Below the pieces are notes generated by a model. The model worked only from the letters and a program-made list of their open reading frames with translations. It had not been told where the DNA came from and did not search any database. This document shows positions 13,970 through 25,759 of a stretch of DNA of 64,000 nucleotides, piece by piece. Numbering within the stretch: position 1 is the stretch's first letter; each line of letters begins with the position of its first letter. Origin of the DNA: Anoplolepis gracilipes (lineage: Eukaryota > Arthropoda > Insecta > Hymenoptera > Formicidae); NCBI RefSeq assembly GCF_047496725.1, contig NC_132983.1, forward strand, positions 4,627,501-4,691,500, in the 5' to 3' direction. Made by a program: the position numbers and the translations under genes.

Positions 13970-14760
13970 AAAAAATTTTAATTACTTAAATTGCTCTGTG
14001 ACAAAGATTTCATTTAAGAACCTTATCTCTGCCTTGGAATGTCTATCATTAAACAACTCAATAACGATAAGACGTGTTATAACGTGGAAGAAAAGAAAAA
14101 CAAATCTTCATTTAGTAAACAGATATACATTTCCGCGATAAGCGACAGTATTTCGTTGTAGAAAAAGATTTTAAGTAAATCGCTTTAACAACAATTTAAT
14201 TCGAATAGGTATCTCATCGTAAACTTTTGCTGTTAAATAACTCGGTAACGAAGTTTGAAATGAAAAGTGTCTATGTGTGGAAAAGGAAATTATTATTCAA
14301 CACATAATTGCAGAGTTTGTGCATAAAACACTTATAAATGCGCTTTAAAAAATATTATAGAAAAAAATTTGAGATAAAATTGTCACACATTACCCTAATA
14401 AACGTTTAATTCGAGAATCTTAAATATTCTTAAATTTCCGTTGTTGTATGACTTGACAACGCTTGATGTAAATAATAAAAAATGTCTTTGTACGAAGGAA
14501 GGAAATCTCTGTTTAAAAGATAAGTACCAATTTTTTGCTCGAAAAATAGCGCAAATGCGCTTCAAAAACATTTCACGAAGAGCTTTGTGATAATCGCTTT
14601 AATGAAATTTTTGTTTAAGAGTCTTATCTGTTAAGCTGAGTTTTCCATTGTCAGATAATTCAGAGTAACAGAGCTTGAGATAATTAAAAATCGTTGTGTA
14701 TAAAGAAAGAGTTTCTCTTGAAGAGATGTCTTTAAACACAGAGATATTGTACAGACACAC
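13970..14760 (+). repeat. degenerate tandem repeat, about four units of 190-220 bp
   Basis: Four successive segments start near 13970, 14161, 14360 and 14581 and share the same order of landmarks. The first is an A-rich start, then a block resembling TTTAAGAxxCTTATCT, then a block resembling GTTAAATAACTCxGTAACG, then a GTGT..AAAGAAGGAAA block before the next unit. The units have diverged strongly and carry indels, so the duplication is old. Repeated stop codons rule out a coding repeat. Whether this is a local satellite or a duplicated regulatory element is unknown. Confidence 0.5.
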
Positions 14761-15269
14761 ATTTTACGCTCGTGCTAATATATTTTCTCGTTATCATTGT
14801 AGTTTATAATCGCGTTACAGGGATGGCTACCTTTAAACCAAAACTGCGATGCTGTGTTATGAAAACGTTCTGTCATGCGATGTAAACTATAACCTTGCGT
14901 TTTGCCATTTACCACAATTAGATTGTAGAAATACTCATAAGCAGCCAATTTTTGATATAACATAATACTCTATATCCGTGTTTACACAAGTATTTAATGA
15001 AAAATTTATAATTCTACTAAAAAATCGTCGCGCAAATCTTTATTTAATCAAAGTTGTTACATCTTTCAAAAAGAATCTCAGAACTTAGGGAATTTCAAAA
15101 ATAATGAAACTCGATCAGAAATAGCTACATTAATGTTTAATTGTTAAAGTTTCGGTCATTATTTGTAAAATCATATTTACAACAAATAGAATTCAAGCAG
15201 TTAATAATATAAAAAGTCCTAAATACAAATATATCGAATTATAAATAATGGATTATATTGTATATAGAT

Positions 15270-15275
15270 ATATAC

Positions 15276-15311
<36 letters not shown>
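15270..15311. repeat. compound (TA)n(TG)n microsatellite
   Basis: A run of TA repeats passes directly into TG repeats and ends in TGTAC. Confidence 0.9.
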
Positions 15312-15611
15312 ACAATCAAGATTTATGTTTAATTGTTCTCATTTATGCAGACGTGGGAAATGGTTAGAATTTTTATATAACAGCGGTAAATCCCTTCTTG
15401 GCAGAAACTGAAGAAATAAAGAGATTATATATAACAGCGGTAAATATATTCGCAATTTAAAATTTTGTTCAATAAAGATATAATTATAATATTTAAAATA
15501 AACACTTGTAAATCGTAAGTTTTTCACATGACATTATCGCTAATCAATATAGCTAATTAAATGATAGAAGCAATATAAAAATTGTTATCTTCTGATGCAC
15601 ATTATGCTATG

Positions 15612-15613
<2 letters not shown>

Positions 15614-15642
<29 letters not shown>
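15614..15642. repeat. poly(A) tract, about 29 nt
   Basis: A pure run of A. It has no adjacent gene body or target-site duplication that would mark a retrocopy. Confidence 0.9.
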
Positions 15643-15645
<3 letters not shown>

Positions 15646-16253
15646 CAATCTATCGCAACTGTTAAACCAAGTAATCGGCTCTCTATATCACCTGTCATTT
15701 TTCAATAGAATATTTAATAAAAGACATTACCGCGTCGGCGTATGCCACGTTGAAGACCGCCTTGCGCATCTTGATCACAAACTCCGAAAATGCTCGAGCA
15801 CACAGATGATTTTTAAGACGTCGAGAAACAAATCAGCAATCGCACAAGTCATCCAAGATGAACATCAATCGATTCACAATTCTTCCCTTCGTTAGCTCTA
15901 TAATGAATCAGTTTGACTCCTTGATTGTATCTGAATACCAAGGCAAACCGACCAAATTCTTGGCACCTTGAATACTTGTCGGTTACACCCACTCTCTTCG
16001 CAATCTTTATAGAGAAATGGAAAAAAAAAAAAAAGAAGGAAAACCAGTTACAGACGAATAATTGATTGAAAGGACATTCCCGAGCTGAAGAAGCGAACGA
16101 AATTATTTTTCGCCAATCGACACACAAATTTCCCCACTGTCGTAAAAATAGAAAGGTAACATCTAGGAGAGGTTCCTACTATAGTGACGGGAATTTAAAG
16201 CACCCTGACTACTACTACCGAATCGCAGTCTTGTCAGACAGAGACCAGCCGTT

Positions 16254-16529
16254 GTGCCTGCACAAAGGAACACCTCACCGATCGCGAGCAAAGATTTAGC
16301 GCGATTCCGATCACTTGGCACTCTTTCCTGTCATACCGAAATCCGAGTGACAATCGGGCGGATTTCCGCGTTCGGTGACGACGAGCCGAAGGCAGTACCG
16401 GAGCAGAGACCAGCAACCTTCGACGGTCGACGGCGCACTGGCGAGAAGCAGCCGGCCGCTTCAGGTTCGGAGCAAGTCTACCTTATCGACGCAGGCGTCC
16501 TTGACGCAGACGCGCGGAGGGTAGTGGGA

Positions 16530-16564
<35 letters not shown>

Positions 16565-16594
16565 GAGCAGAGTATCCCCGAAGAGGAGCAAGAG
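16254..16594 (+). other. candidate CG-rich first exon ending in a splice donor
   Basis: This CG-rich block ends at a strong splice donor (AGCAAGAG followed by GTGAGA, intron starting at 16595). The block has far more CG dinucleotides than the flanks and contains the (GT)n microsatellite. It looks like the non-coding first exon or promoter island of a gene running to the right. Frames are open through parts of it (for example 114 codons from 16254), but they cross the microsatellite and resemble no known protein. The start of transcription and the downstream exon were not found. Confidence 0.3.
16532..16561. repeat. (GT)n microsatellite, about 15 units
   Basis: A pure GT run inside the CG-rich block, ending just before the candidate donor site. 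Confidence 0.92.
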
Positions 16595-16717
16595 GTGAGA
16601 GGCGCAGGGCAGCATAGCACAAACTCATCGGTTGTGTAGATACCTGTTGAATGCACTTGGTTGGGAGAAAGGTGGGGAGGAAGTGGCACTACTGCGACGA
16701 GCTGGGGAAGCACTCGG

Positions 16718-16745
16718 CGCCGTCGCCGTCGCCGTCGCCGTCGCC
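16718..16745. repeat. (GCCGTC)n hexanucleotide array
   Basis: About four to five copies of the hexamer GCCGTC, in the CG-rich block just after the candidate first exon. Confidence 0.85.
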
Positions 16746-18377
16746 AATGCGTCGAGCCAGCGAAAGGATCCTCGAAACAAACGGTCACGGTCGATCGGAG
16801 ATTCGAAAACCCATCTCGGCATCTGTGCCTCTCTCTCGCGACGCTTCTCAGCCTCCCAAGTTCTCTATCCATGCACCTTCTATTCGCCGCGAATAGAATA
16901 AATGACGGGTGAATGGAGAACTTGTGGCTGATGCGCCACAAATATTGCTTTCCCTTTCCATTTATAGAGCTAACGAATCGAGAAGAATTGTAAATCGATT
17001 CGTGCTCATCTTTACTTTCTTACTGATGGATTACGCTGTACGTTTGTATTATTCACGTTGGTCGAAAAATGTGAAAGAACAGAAATACTTGAAAGATGTA
17101 AGATTATAATTTATATATTTGCAATTTTTCATATTTTAATGCACTAGTTGATAAATGATGCTGTCGAAAACATCAAATCTTTTATTTGTTATTTCAATTA
17201 AAAACAATTAAAAGTTTATAAATCATATATAATGTCCGTAGAGAATAATCATATAGATTAGCAAAGATCTACATTGAAAAAAATCATTTATATGCTCACT
17301 TAAATGTGAAATGAAGAGGAATCTTTTTAATTCTATTATGGCGCAGGTGCGACAAATCGCTTATCGAGTCCACGTTACGCTTTTATATCTGCTACAGAAG
17401 CCTTGATATAAGACGGTAAAAGTTTTATAAGTCAATTTCAATCCGAAGGTTCGATGCCAATGTCACGGCTGTCATCGACAAGATTCGAAAGTTCTTCGAT
17501 GAAAGGTCGTACTCGCTCTCAAGGAGAAACGGGGAAAACAGCCTCCGGAAACAGTTAAAAGCTTCAAAATTACGTTAAGCAAGGATAGGAAGTTACGAAC
17601 GAATCGAATTGAGACTCGTGATTACACGATGGCGGTTCTTTCACGAAATATAACGAGTAGCGTTAGAAAGAGAGAATTGATGGAGCAGGATGTCTCGGGG
17701 ATTCGGGACGTGAATTCACTCTCGCGTCACGAATATTCTCTCTCGTGCCCAAAAGAAATCAAATTGCATTGCCGCGATTCATCGAGATGGAATCACGAAA
17801 TTTCCCATCTGTGAATAATCAAGGCTGACGGACATATCTGAGAATCGGATCGAAAATCTGGATCTGGCGAATTTCTCGCGCAGATCTAACAATGTAATTT
17901 TGGTGTAATCTCATTACGCACTTGTTATACTAGATGCGATTTCGACAGAGAGGCGACTGTATTTCAGTATCGCATATCCCGAATGAGACTCGGATTCGGT
18001 AGAAGATAGGAGATTTGAAACTCATACATAGAGACACATTTAAATCTCTTCTGCAGCTGTGGTTTGTGCGAATTGTTCTTATGTTAAAATATATCAAACT
18101 GTTTCTATTAGATAAGAGAATTAATAAGAAACAAAGGCTATACAATTAGCACAACGGTATTCTTACAATTTCAAAGTATTTAAAAAAATTAATTTTATTA
18201 ATTAATCAGGTGATATCTGCTGCAAAATGAGAGAATCGATTGATCTCTTTATTTCTTCTTAAAAAAAGCTTTGCTCTTTTTATATAACAGAGATTTTTGT
18301 TAAATCGAATTTTCCTTGCTGCAAGATTTATTCTATTATATCAAATATTATATAAAATAAAAAAATCATAAAAAAAC

Positions 18378-18400
18378 TTTTTTTTTTTTTTTTTTTTTTT
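18378..18400. repeat. poly(T) tract, about 23 nt
   Basis: A pure T run, preceded by an A-rich segment. Confidence 0.88.
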
Positions 18401-19799
18401 AGATATAAATATACATAAATTTGGCGTAATAAGAGAAATAAATAAACTCTCGAGTACTCTGTGGAATTCACAATGTACTGCATAGTTAGAATTTCGGGCG
18501 CACTTGTAATGCTCGCCGAGAAAATTACTGCGTCCTTTCGTCTTGCAAAATCGTTGGGACGGCGGCAAAATTATACGGTAAGATCGGCGGAAGTGCAAAG
18601 TAAGGACACGGTAGGAAGTTCCGCTGAAATTTTCAAAATTACGTCTCGCGTTGGCTACTTTCCTGGCGTACGCGACGTCTGCAATAATTATAATAACGGA
18701 GGGCGCAGGGCATTAATTTGATAAGAGTCAGGCATTGTTAAATGCGGCGATTTGCACAGCTGAGTACATTCATTATCTCACTCGCTGGTTTGCGTATTTA
18801 ACCGATAATCCAAATCGCAGCAGAACCAACGGTACTTCTTCTAATTTATACATATTCCAAATTGAATTATAGTCTCTGAAACGTTTTAGATAATTAAACA
18901 CGATTTAAAATCTATTTTTGCATTAGATATTTGCCAACACGTATGTTATATTCATTTGCTAACTTTATTGAGTAAATTAAAGCAATATTTATAATGTATA
19001 TATGCTTATAATATTGACTGATATCAATAATTAATGTTAAATAATTCACGCTTTACTATTAATTATTAAGAAATTAGTATTATTATAAAAAAAACAAAGT
19101 ACACAAAAAAGTGATCTAATAGCAAGTAAGGAAAAAATAATATTGCTTTGCACTGAAAATTAATTAATTATTTAAATTAAAATTTAAAAAAGTAGGCGAA
19201 TTATTCAATTAAAGAAATAACTACCTCTTAGATGAATCATAACTGTTTCTCTAAAATGTAAGTAATAAATAATTCTACGAATTTAAAAACAAAATTGATC
19301 CACGCATGTATCTTGTATATAAAAAATTTTAAATATAATATCATATAAAGAAATTGCAAAACATAGACAACCGGTGATCTTACGTTAACTTTAAAAGACA
19401 ATTTTGTTATATAGTAGGTCTTACAAGAGCAATGATATTTGAAAAATCCTTAATTTAAAATAAAAATATCAATTCGTATATATCGTCAATATTCCTAATT
19501 CCTACGGTATTTCTCGTGTCGTAATAGAGTTCAGTGTAAAATGATGTAAAACTTAATAATATTTCCATAGTGTGTGTTCACGAAATGAATATAATTTCTT
19601 TTACTCTCACGTTTCGTGAAAATGACTCCCAGTTGGTTAACTATTTTGGTTTGCAATAGCGTGGTCGCCGAGTGGAAATAAACAGCTTACGTGCAATCGA
19701 TATTATCTCGCGATACGTGCGAAAAAAGAGCGAAAATCAAAAATAAGATTAACATGACTACGATAAGGCATTTCTGTAAATAAATGTCCATATACGTAT

Positions 19800-19801
<2 letters not shown>

Positions 19802-19834
<33 letters not shown>
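19802..19834. repeat. (AT)n microsatellite
   Basis: An uninterrupted AT dinucleotide run of roughly 16 units. Confidence 0.9.
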
Positions 19835-19835
<1 letters not shown>

Positions 19836-22800
19836 GATGAATTTCTCCCTGAAGGATTGCAGTTATGTATGTGTTTAACTAAATGAGTTTCAAGCTTAAC
19901 GCTCTGTTTCCTGGGTGAAAATTATAATATATGAGATATATACATATTATACATATACATATAGCAATATTCTAGATCTTGACGGCCGAGATATCTTTTA
20001 AATATGAAGTTTTTGGCTAGTATGGAATTGTCTTTTCTTAACAAGAATGTCGAAGAAAAAATATTTTATTTATTAATTTAGCAATTCAATATAAAGCAAA
20101 TTTTTAAAAATTAAATTTCAGCAACGTAAAAAACAGAATCTTATTTTTCGTTGACTTTTATTTAATTTAATTTTCTGTTATTTCAATACACATATACATA
20201 GAGATTCGGATTATAATTTATTCGAAAAAAATCATAAAAAATGATATTTCTCATTTTCTGAAAACAAAAACCAAATCGAAATGAACCAAAATGATGAAAA
20301 AAAGATAATTTGCTAGATATGAGATATAATGTCTTTCACAAACGTAGAATGCATTATTATAAGATATATTTAATGGGAAATAGATTATTTAATAGAAGAT
20401 AAAAATAATTATTCCTTGGCGATGGAAATATGTATATGTACATTATTCTTGTGAAAATTGCTTGCACTTATTGCACTTCGTAGTAATGAATATACTTCAA
20501 AAGGCTCATTAGCATATATTAATAGCCGATTACCATATCTATAAGGTCATAACGAGTTATTTGACAACGCGCAATAATATTATTATCCATTTAATAATGT
20601 TACTATCAAAAATAGCAATTCTATTCTATACATATTGATAGACTTTTTACGCAAAAATTGCAGAGAACAGGCGCTTTCAAGAGCTTTTAAAATATTTGAT
20701 TAAAATTTCGCTTTGCGCAAACTTTATTGATAGCACAGCAAATACGAATTTTAATAACGATATTCCTCCGAACGTCCTCACAATTCATAGAAAATATTAT
20801 GAAATGTATATAATATTGTGGAATGTAAAGTCTCGCTTCTCGTCCGTGATAATGTCAAGATATTAAAAGATAATACTTTAATAACTCTCTGTAGGACGTC
20901 GAAATAACGTGCTTTTCGCGAATTAAACTTTAAAAACGTAAAAAAATAATGAAATTATTTTTTGTCTCTATTTCAGACAATGGATCGTACTTTAACAAAA
21001 TTTTGCGACTAAGATATATATCAAGAATTAAAGTATTTTTATTAAAAAATTGAATTTTGCAAGAAATAATGTTATACTTCTTGGCAATTTACTTTCTAAG
21101 ATACTTTATTACTTGTAGAATTTGTTTCTCCCTTCTGATTATACAATAGAAAAATGTCAAAATTTAACTTTGGATCTATCATACTTCTTTACATTGTTAA
21201 GAGAAGATACAGGAGGTACAGAATTACGTATCTAGTATATATATGAAAAAACGAAATATGATAGCGAGCTTTAAATGCGTTTTGACACACCGGAAGAGTC
21301 AATAAACGCTGGGCAAGAGCAAAAGTACCGTGAAACGCCAAGGATACGTCAAAAGATTTTCACGCGTAAGTCGGGCGGTAAATGAGCTAAACGGCCTCGG
21401 GCCAAAGGCCTGGCGTCAAAGAGAATTCAGCAGCGGCGCGCTAGGTGAAATTCTTGACTCTGCCCTCAGGACAGTGAATTACCACCTCCTAGCACGCCAT
21501 CTAGATTGCTATTCGCGCGGCCTGACTGTGTGCAAGAGAGGGTGTTCTCCCTTGCTACGTTTGAGAAAGGACACCGTCGCGAAATATACCCTTCCCGGAG
21601 ATACCTCATTTACTTCTTATTAATGTCTTCGCTTGTCCGCTATTTTTACCAATGCAAAAAACACTGCAGATAATCTTCATAATATTACAAACCACAAGTT
21701 TATCATCCCGGAAATCTGTTTATTGGATTATTCGATTAAAAATCTTAGGGTATTTTGATTTCATATATCAATAATTTAATTATTTTTAAATCGTAAACTC
21801 TCTTGATTTTTCAAGAAAAAAATATTTACTTAACATCAAAGTACCCTTTTTTTGTTGTATTACTTTCCCATTTTTATCTACTTCAGATCTAACATGTGTA
21901 TTATAATTATTTTTAAATTATACAAACTTTTAATAAGAAACAGATTTTTGAAAATCAGTGCTATCGAGTTAAGTAAAAATTGATCACTTAATTATACTTA
22001 ATGTAGTAAAGAATTTATTTTATCAAAATATATAAAGTTTTTTAAAATTAAAACATTGTATTTTGTAACGTATATGCAATCTCTTGGTGAACGATTAAAT
22101 GTCTGGTTAGGTAAAACGTTTTCACACTGTTGTTAATACTTCTGGTAAATTCGGTCGCTTTCACGCTTTTATTAAAAAATAATTGAATGTCAACTACTGT
22201 GTGTTATTTCTCTCCCGTAGCTCGTATGTGAGTGGACCTGGCATCAGAAATGCTTGATGGATAAACATATCGGATCGCGAGAATATAAAATTAAAAAGGC
22301 GCCCTGATAGAGTGGCCACTTGTCGTCGCCGATAGTCTAATTGTAAGTATTGTTGAGTATAACATCATATCGCGTTTTCAGTAATAGTATATTATTTGGA
22401 AAAAATCGTTGAATGAAAAAGTAAGAAATGACATATTAAATTCGTGATTTTACATATAAAAATACGCGACAAAAATTACATGTTTCTGGTTAAAAAAAAA
22501 AAAAAAAAGATTTCTTGTAAATAAACTGTCTGATAAAATTAATTTATTTCTACTGTATTAATAGTTTCATCCATATAACATGCGATATAAATTTACATAT
22601 TACAGTCAATAAGATATTTTTTTGATCATAAGAAGGAAAAAAATAACTTTTTGCATTTTGCATAAAGTTTTTCTCTTTTTTATAAAACTCAGATTTCATC
22701 ATTTACGCAGCAATATTTCTGTTACGCGGGAGAGAAAACATAAGTTTTTATATATATTTGAACACAAAAAATATATCTGCTGCTTAAATATTATTGAAAT

Positions 22801-25289
22801 ATATTCTAGCACAACGTAAATTTTGAAAGGGAGTAGTACGAAATCCAGATAATCCATTAACATAGTTCCATTAATCGTATTGATCTACTGAGTTTGCCTC
22901 TCTCTTTTCGAGCTCGCAAGTAAATTTTGACGGACACTGATATCATCAATTTTCTGTGAGCGCAAAATGGACTCTCACATTGCGCCGATAACAGCCCGAT
23001 CAAACTCCTGGTCTTATTTTCTCTTCGGTCGCTGATTGTCAATATACTATCGGATGAATGCAACCACATGGAACAAAGTGTGGTCGATTTAAATCTATCA
23101 AATACTATCGCAGATAATTGAAACCACTGTGGCTTAAACTATTTTTGAAAAAGAGCGGCGCAACACTGGCGACTTGCTTCGAATCACATTTAGATGTGTA
23201 TGTAGGGCAATGTTTTAGCAAGATTTGCGGATACAGTTGATCTAATATTTTTTTATATGAAAAAAAGGATATCCGTATATTTGAAATATAGAGAAATATA
23301 GAGAAAAAAATTCTTTTCATTTTACATTAAGTTTAGGGTATAAAAAAAAATGATTTGTGAAAATATTCGTCAGATTTAACATTAATTTTAAAATATTGAT
23401 AAACGAACCAATCTGCACTTTCACGTAGTAATGTGCTCGTGTAGTCTCGCTGCATGTTCATGTCACCATACACGAAACGTGCATATACGCCGATATGCGA
23501 ATATATATATCTGTATTCTATCACACTTTCACGAGTATAGCCGCACAACTAAATCTCGATATTCGAAGCACGAGCGAACGGCTTATTGCAAGCAATTTTA
23601 TATTGAGACGTAGGACACGTGGGAATCAGACTGTATGGAAAATCCCATAGTACGAAAAGATCGTGTTAACTATTGAAAGTACGGATTTATATCTTACATC
23701 ATTTTACGAATACAATTGATATAATGCTATAGATAAATTCTTATTTGGCTAAAAAATTATTATCTTATATTATATACTATATTATTAGTCATTTATATTA
23801 TTCACGATATATATTGTAGAAATATCTTACGCAGAATAATCTTACACAGAAGTTTGTTAACAATTCTTAATATTATTATTCGTTTTGAAAAATATTTTGA
23901 AACGCTGTTGTATTTACGATCAAATAGTTATCGTAACAAGATTCTTTTATAATATATCTTTTTCCAAAAAGTATTTGATAGAATGTAAATCTCAAGATTT
24001 ACCTTTTTCCCTTCAAAAGCATACAAAAGAATTATATAATAAATGCACATTTTTCAATCAAATAAATATGGATGAATTTTTGTCTGAGATTGAGACTTGT
24101 ATAAAATTGGTGTTTATAAGTATTGAGTAAATTTTGTCTAAAAAAGATAGAAATTGCTTATAAAAAATTGCAGAGCTTTTGTTTATAATTTAAAGTTTTA
24201 TTGCGTTTTTATCTTTAAATTATAATTAAATTTTTAAATTAAAATATTTTTTTATTATTATAATTATAATCATATTTTAAAGCTGCCGTTTTCATAATTT
24301 ATTTTTTCTGTGATTTATTCAGAACTTTCTCTCAGTAATAATTACATATACATATATGTAAAATCTATCAAATATATCAATAATAATAACTATATAAATA
24401 TATCAAATCTATAAATAATTTTAGATTTACTAGTTTCTCTCTTTCTCAGACATTAATAATTAGAAGGTTTAATTAAGATAACATGAGACAAATATTTTTT
24501 TCTTTACATAAATCTTTATTATATTACTTTCCGAATCAACGTGCGCGTATTGTTGAAAAATATTTGAGATAAAAGAAGTTTTTAATTAGAAAGAATAGTA
24601 TAGGAGAAAAAATCGTATCTCTATTTTAGACGGGGAAAGAAGAGAGTGCTTCTTTTCCGTTATCTACCTTTCATTGATCCGATTACGTCGTTACATCCTC
24701 GCTTCTTGTCACTTCCGAGTTAATTGTTTGCCAGCACAGACCCGTGGTCGGCGTGAGATAGGAGTATCGATTCGGAACATGGATAACTTGCACTATTAAG
24801 GCATAATTCCGCGGTCTAGCTTCGGTTAATCGCTGGAAAATCGCGCACCTGTTTCTAAAAGCTGGTGCGAAAGTACCGGCCGTTGAGGCGACGAGCATTT
24901 TCTAGGCGAGTTATTGTCGAGCACAATATTATTTATCACCGTAGTACGCGTTTTCACGGCTATTCCGACTCAGTGACTTAATGGCGGCAACGTTATCCTA
25001 CACGAGTGGTACTCTCAAACACAGAGTCTGGAAGAACTCGATAAAAGCTGAGGATATATAAAAGCGCGCTTTAACGAGACTTCTGGACGCACTTCTAACT
25101 CTGCCGCGAATACAGTCGTGAATAAAACCATACTTGCCTTCAAATATTGCATAATTAAATACATTATGTAAGTCGGAAATAATTATCGTGGTAGAAATTA
25201 ATAGCTTATAAATCATAAAAATATGTGTATGGGTGATTTGTAACTTTATAAGCTATATAAATGTAAAGTTATGTAAATGCCGCAAGAAA

Positions 25290-25331
25290 ATGAATGAATG
25301 AATGAATTAATTAATTAATTAATTAATTAAT
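25290..25331. repeat. tetranucleotide tract (TGAA)n then (TTAA)n
   Basis: About four TGAA units pass into a longer run of TTAA units. Confidence 0.85.
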
Positions 25332-25590
25332 ATCTTTTATATAATGTAAAATAATTTTTGCACAGCTTCAAGTAATTATATTATGAATTATATATACATA
25401 TACAAACAATCTCTAAAATTATGCAATGTCTATTTAAAATGATCTGCAAGTTCTACGAAGAAAATATATAATTTATTTTATCATAAAGTTATATAGGTGA
25501 CATTTCCCTTGTAGACAGGAAAACGAAGTTATATGTAACTTTAAGAGAACTTATAATAATACTTATGATTTAATCGAAAATAATGAAAAT

Positions 25591-25743
25591 AGCCTTATAC
25601 ATAATCTTTTCATATTTATTGCATTATTATGAAGATTATTATCTTATTTTCTTGCAACAGAGTGTTTATCACTCTGTTGCAAGAAAATAAGATAATAATC
25701 TTCATAATAATGCAATAAATATGAAAAGATTATGTATAAGGCT
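25591..25743. repeat. perfect long palindrome, 74-bp arms, 5-nt loop
   Basis: Positions 25591-25664 are the exact reverse complement of 25670-25743, leaving a loop of TTTAT. A second feature is that TGATAAACACTC at 25746-25757, just right of the palindrome, is the reverse complement of 25660-25671, which spans the loop. No coding frame or recognised transposon end is present. A perfect match over 74 bp in AT-rich DNA implies a recent event, or conservation as an RNA hairpin. A replication template switch or a foldback/MITE-like element are the main explanations. Confidence 0.9.
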
Positions 25744-25759
25744 GTTGATAAACACTCGA

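Larger units (their letters stand above)
14770..16250. other. gene-free stretch with simple repeats
   Basis: No coding region is supported. The segment is AT-rich, with a compound TA/TG microsatellite, a long poly(A) run, a second A-run near 16020-16034 and several short frames without recognisable content. CG content rises from about 15700 towards the CG-rich block at 16250-16900. Confidence 0.5.
16600..25580. other. long gene-free stretch
   Basis: No gene is supported. The left end (to about 16900) is CG-rich and includes a GCCGTC hexamer array at 16718-16745, which generates Arg-, Ala- or Ser-rich artefact frames on both strands. CG-richer patches near 17450-17800, 18450-18720, 21330-21610 and 24680-24960 hold open frames of up to about 97 codons with no recognisable domain. 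The remainder is AT-rich with microsatellites. Confidence 0.5.

Noticed and set aside
16483..16941. 152-codon minus-strand frame rich in Arg and Thr-His repeats
   Set aside because: It is produced by the GT microsatellite and the GCCGTC array. Several other frames over the same block are also open.
17448..17458. GGTTCGATGCC resembling a tRNA B box
   Set aside because: No A box, cloverleaf or matching acceptor stem could be found around it.
21330..21623. 97-codon plus-strand frame in a CG-richer patch
   Set aside because: No recognisable motif, no splice context and no supporting neighbour.
23885..24130. AT-rich frame of about 80 codons that looks vaguely protein-like
   Set aside because: It could be a fragment of an old transposon gene, but no motif can be identified and its composition equals that of the surrounding AT-rich DNA. 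Its start is not an ATG.
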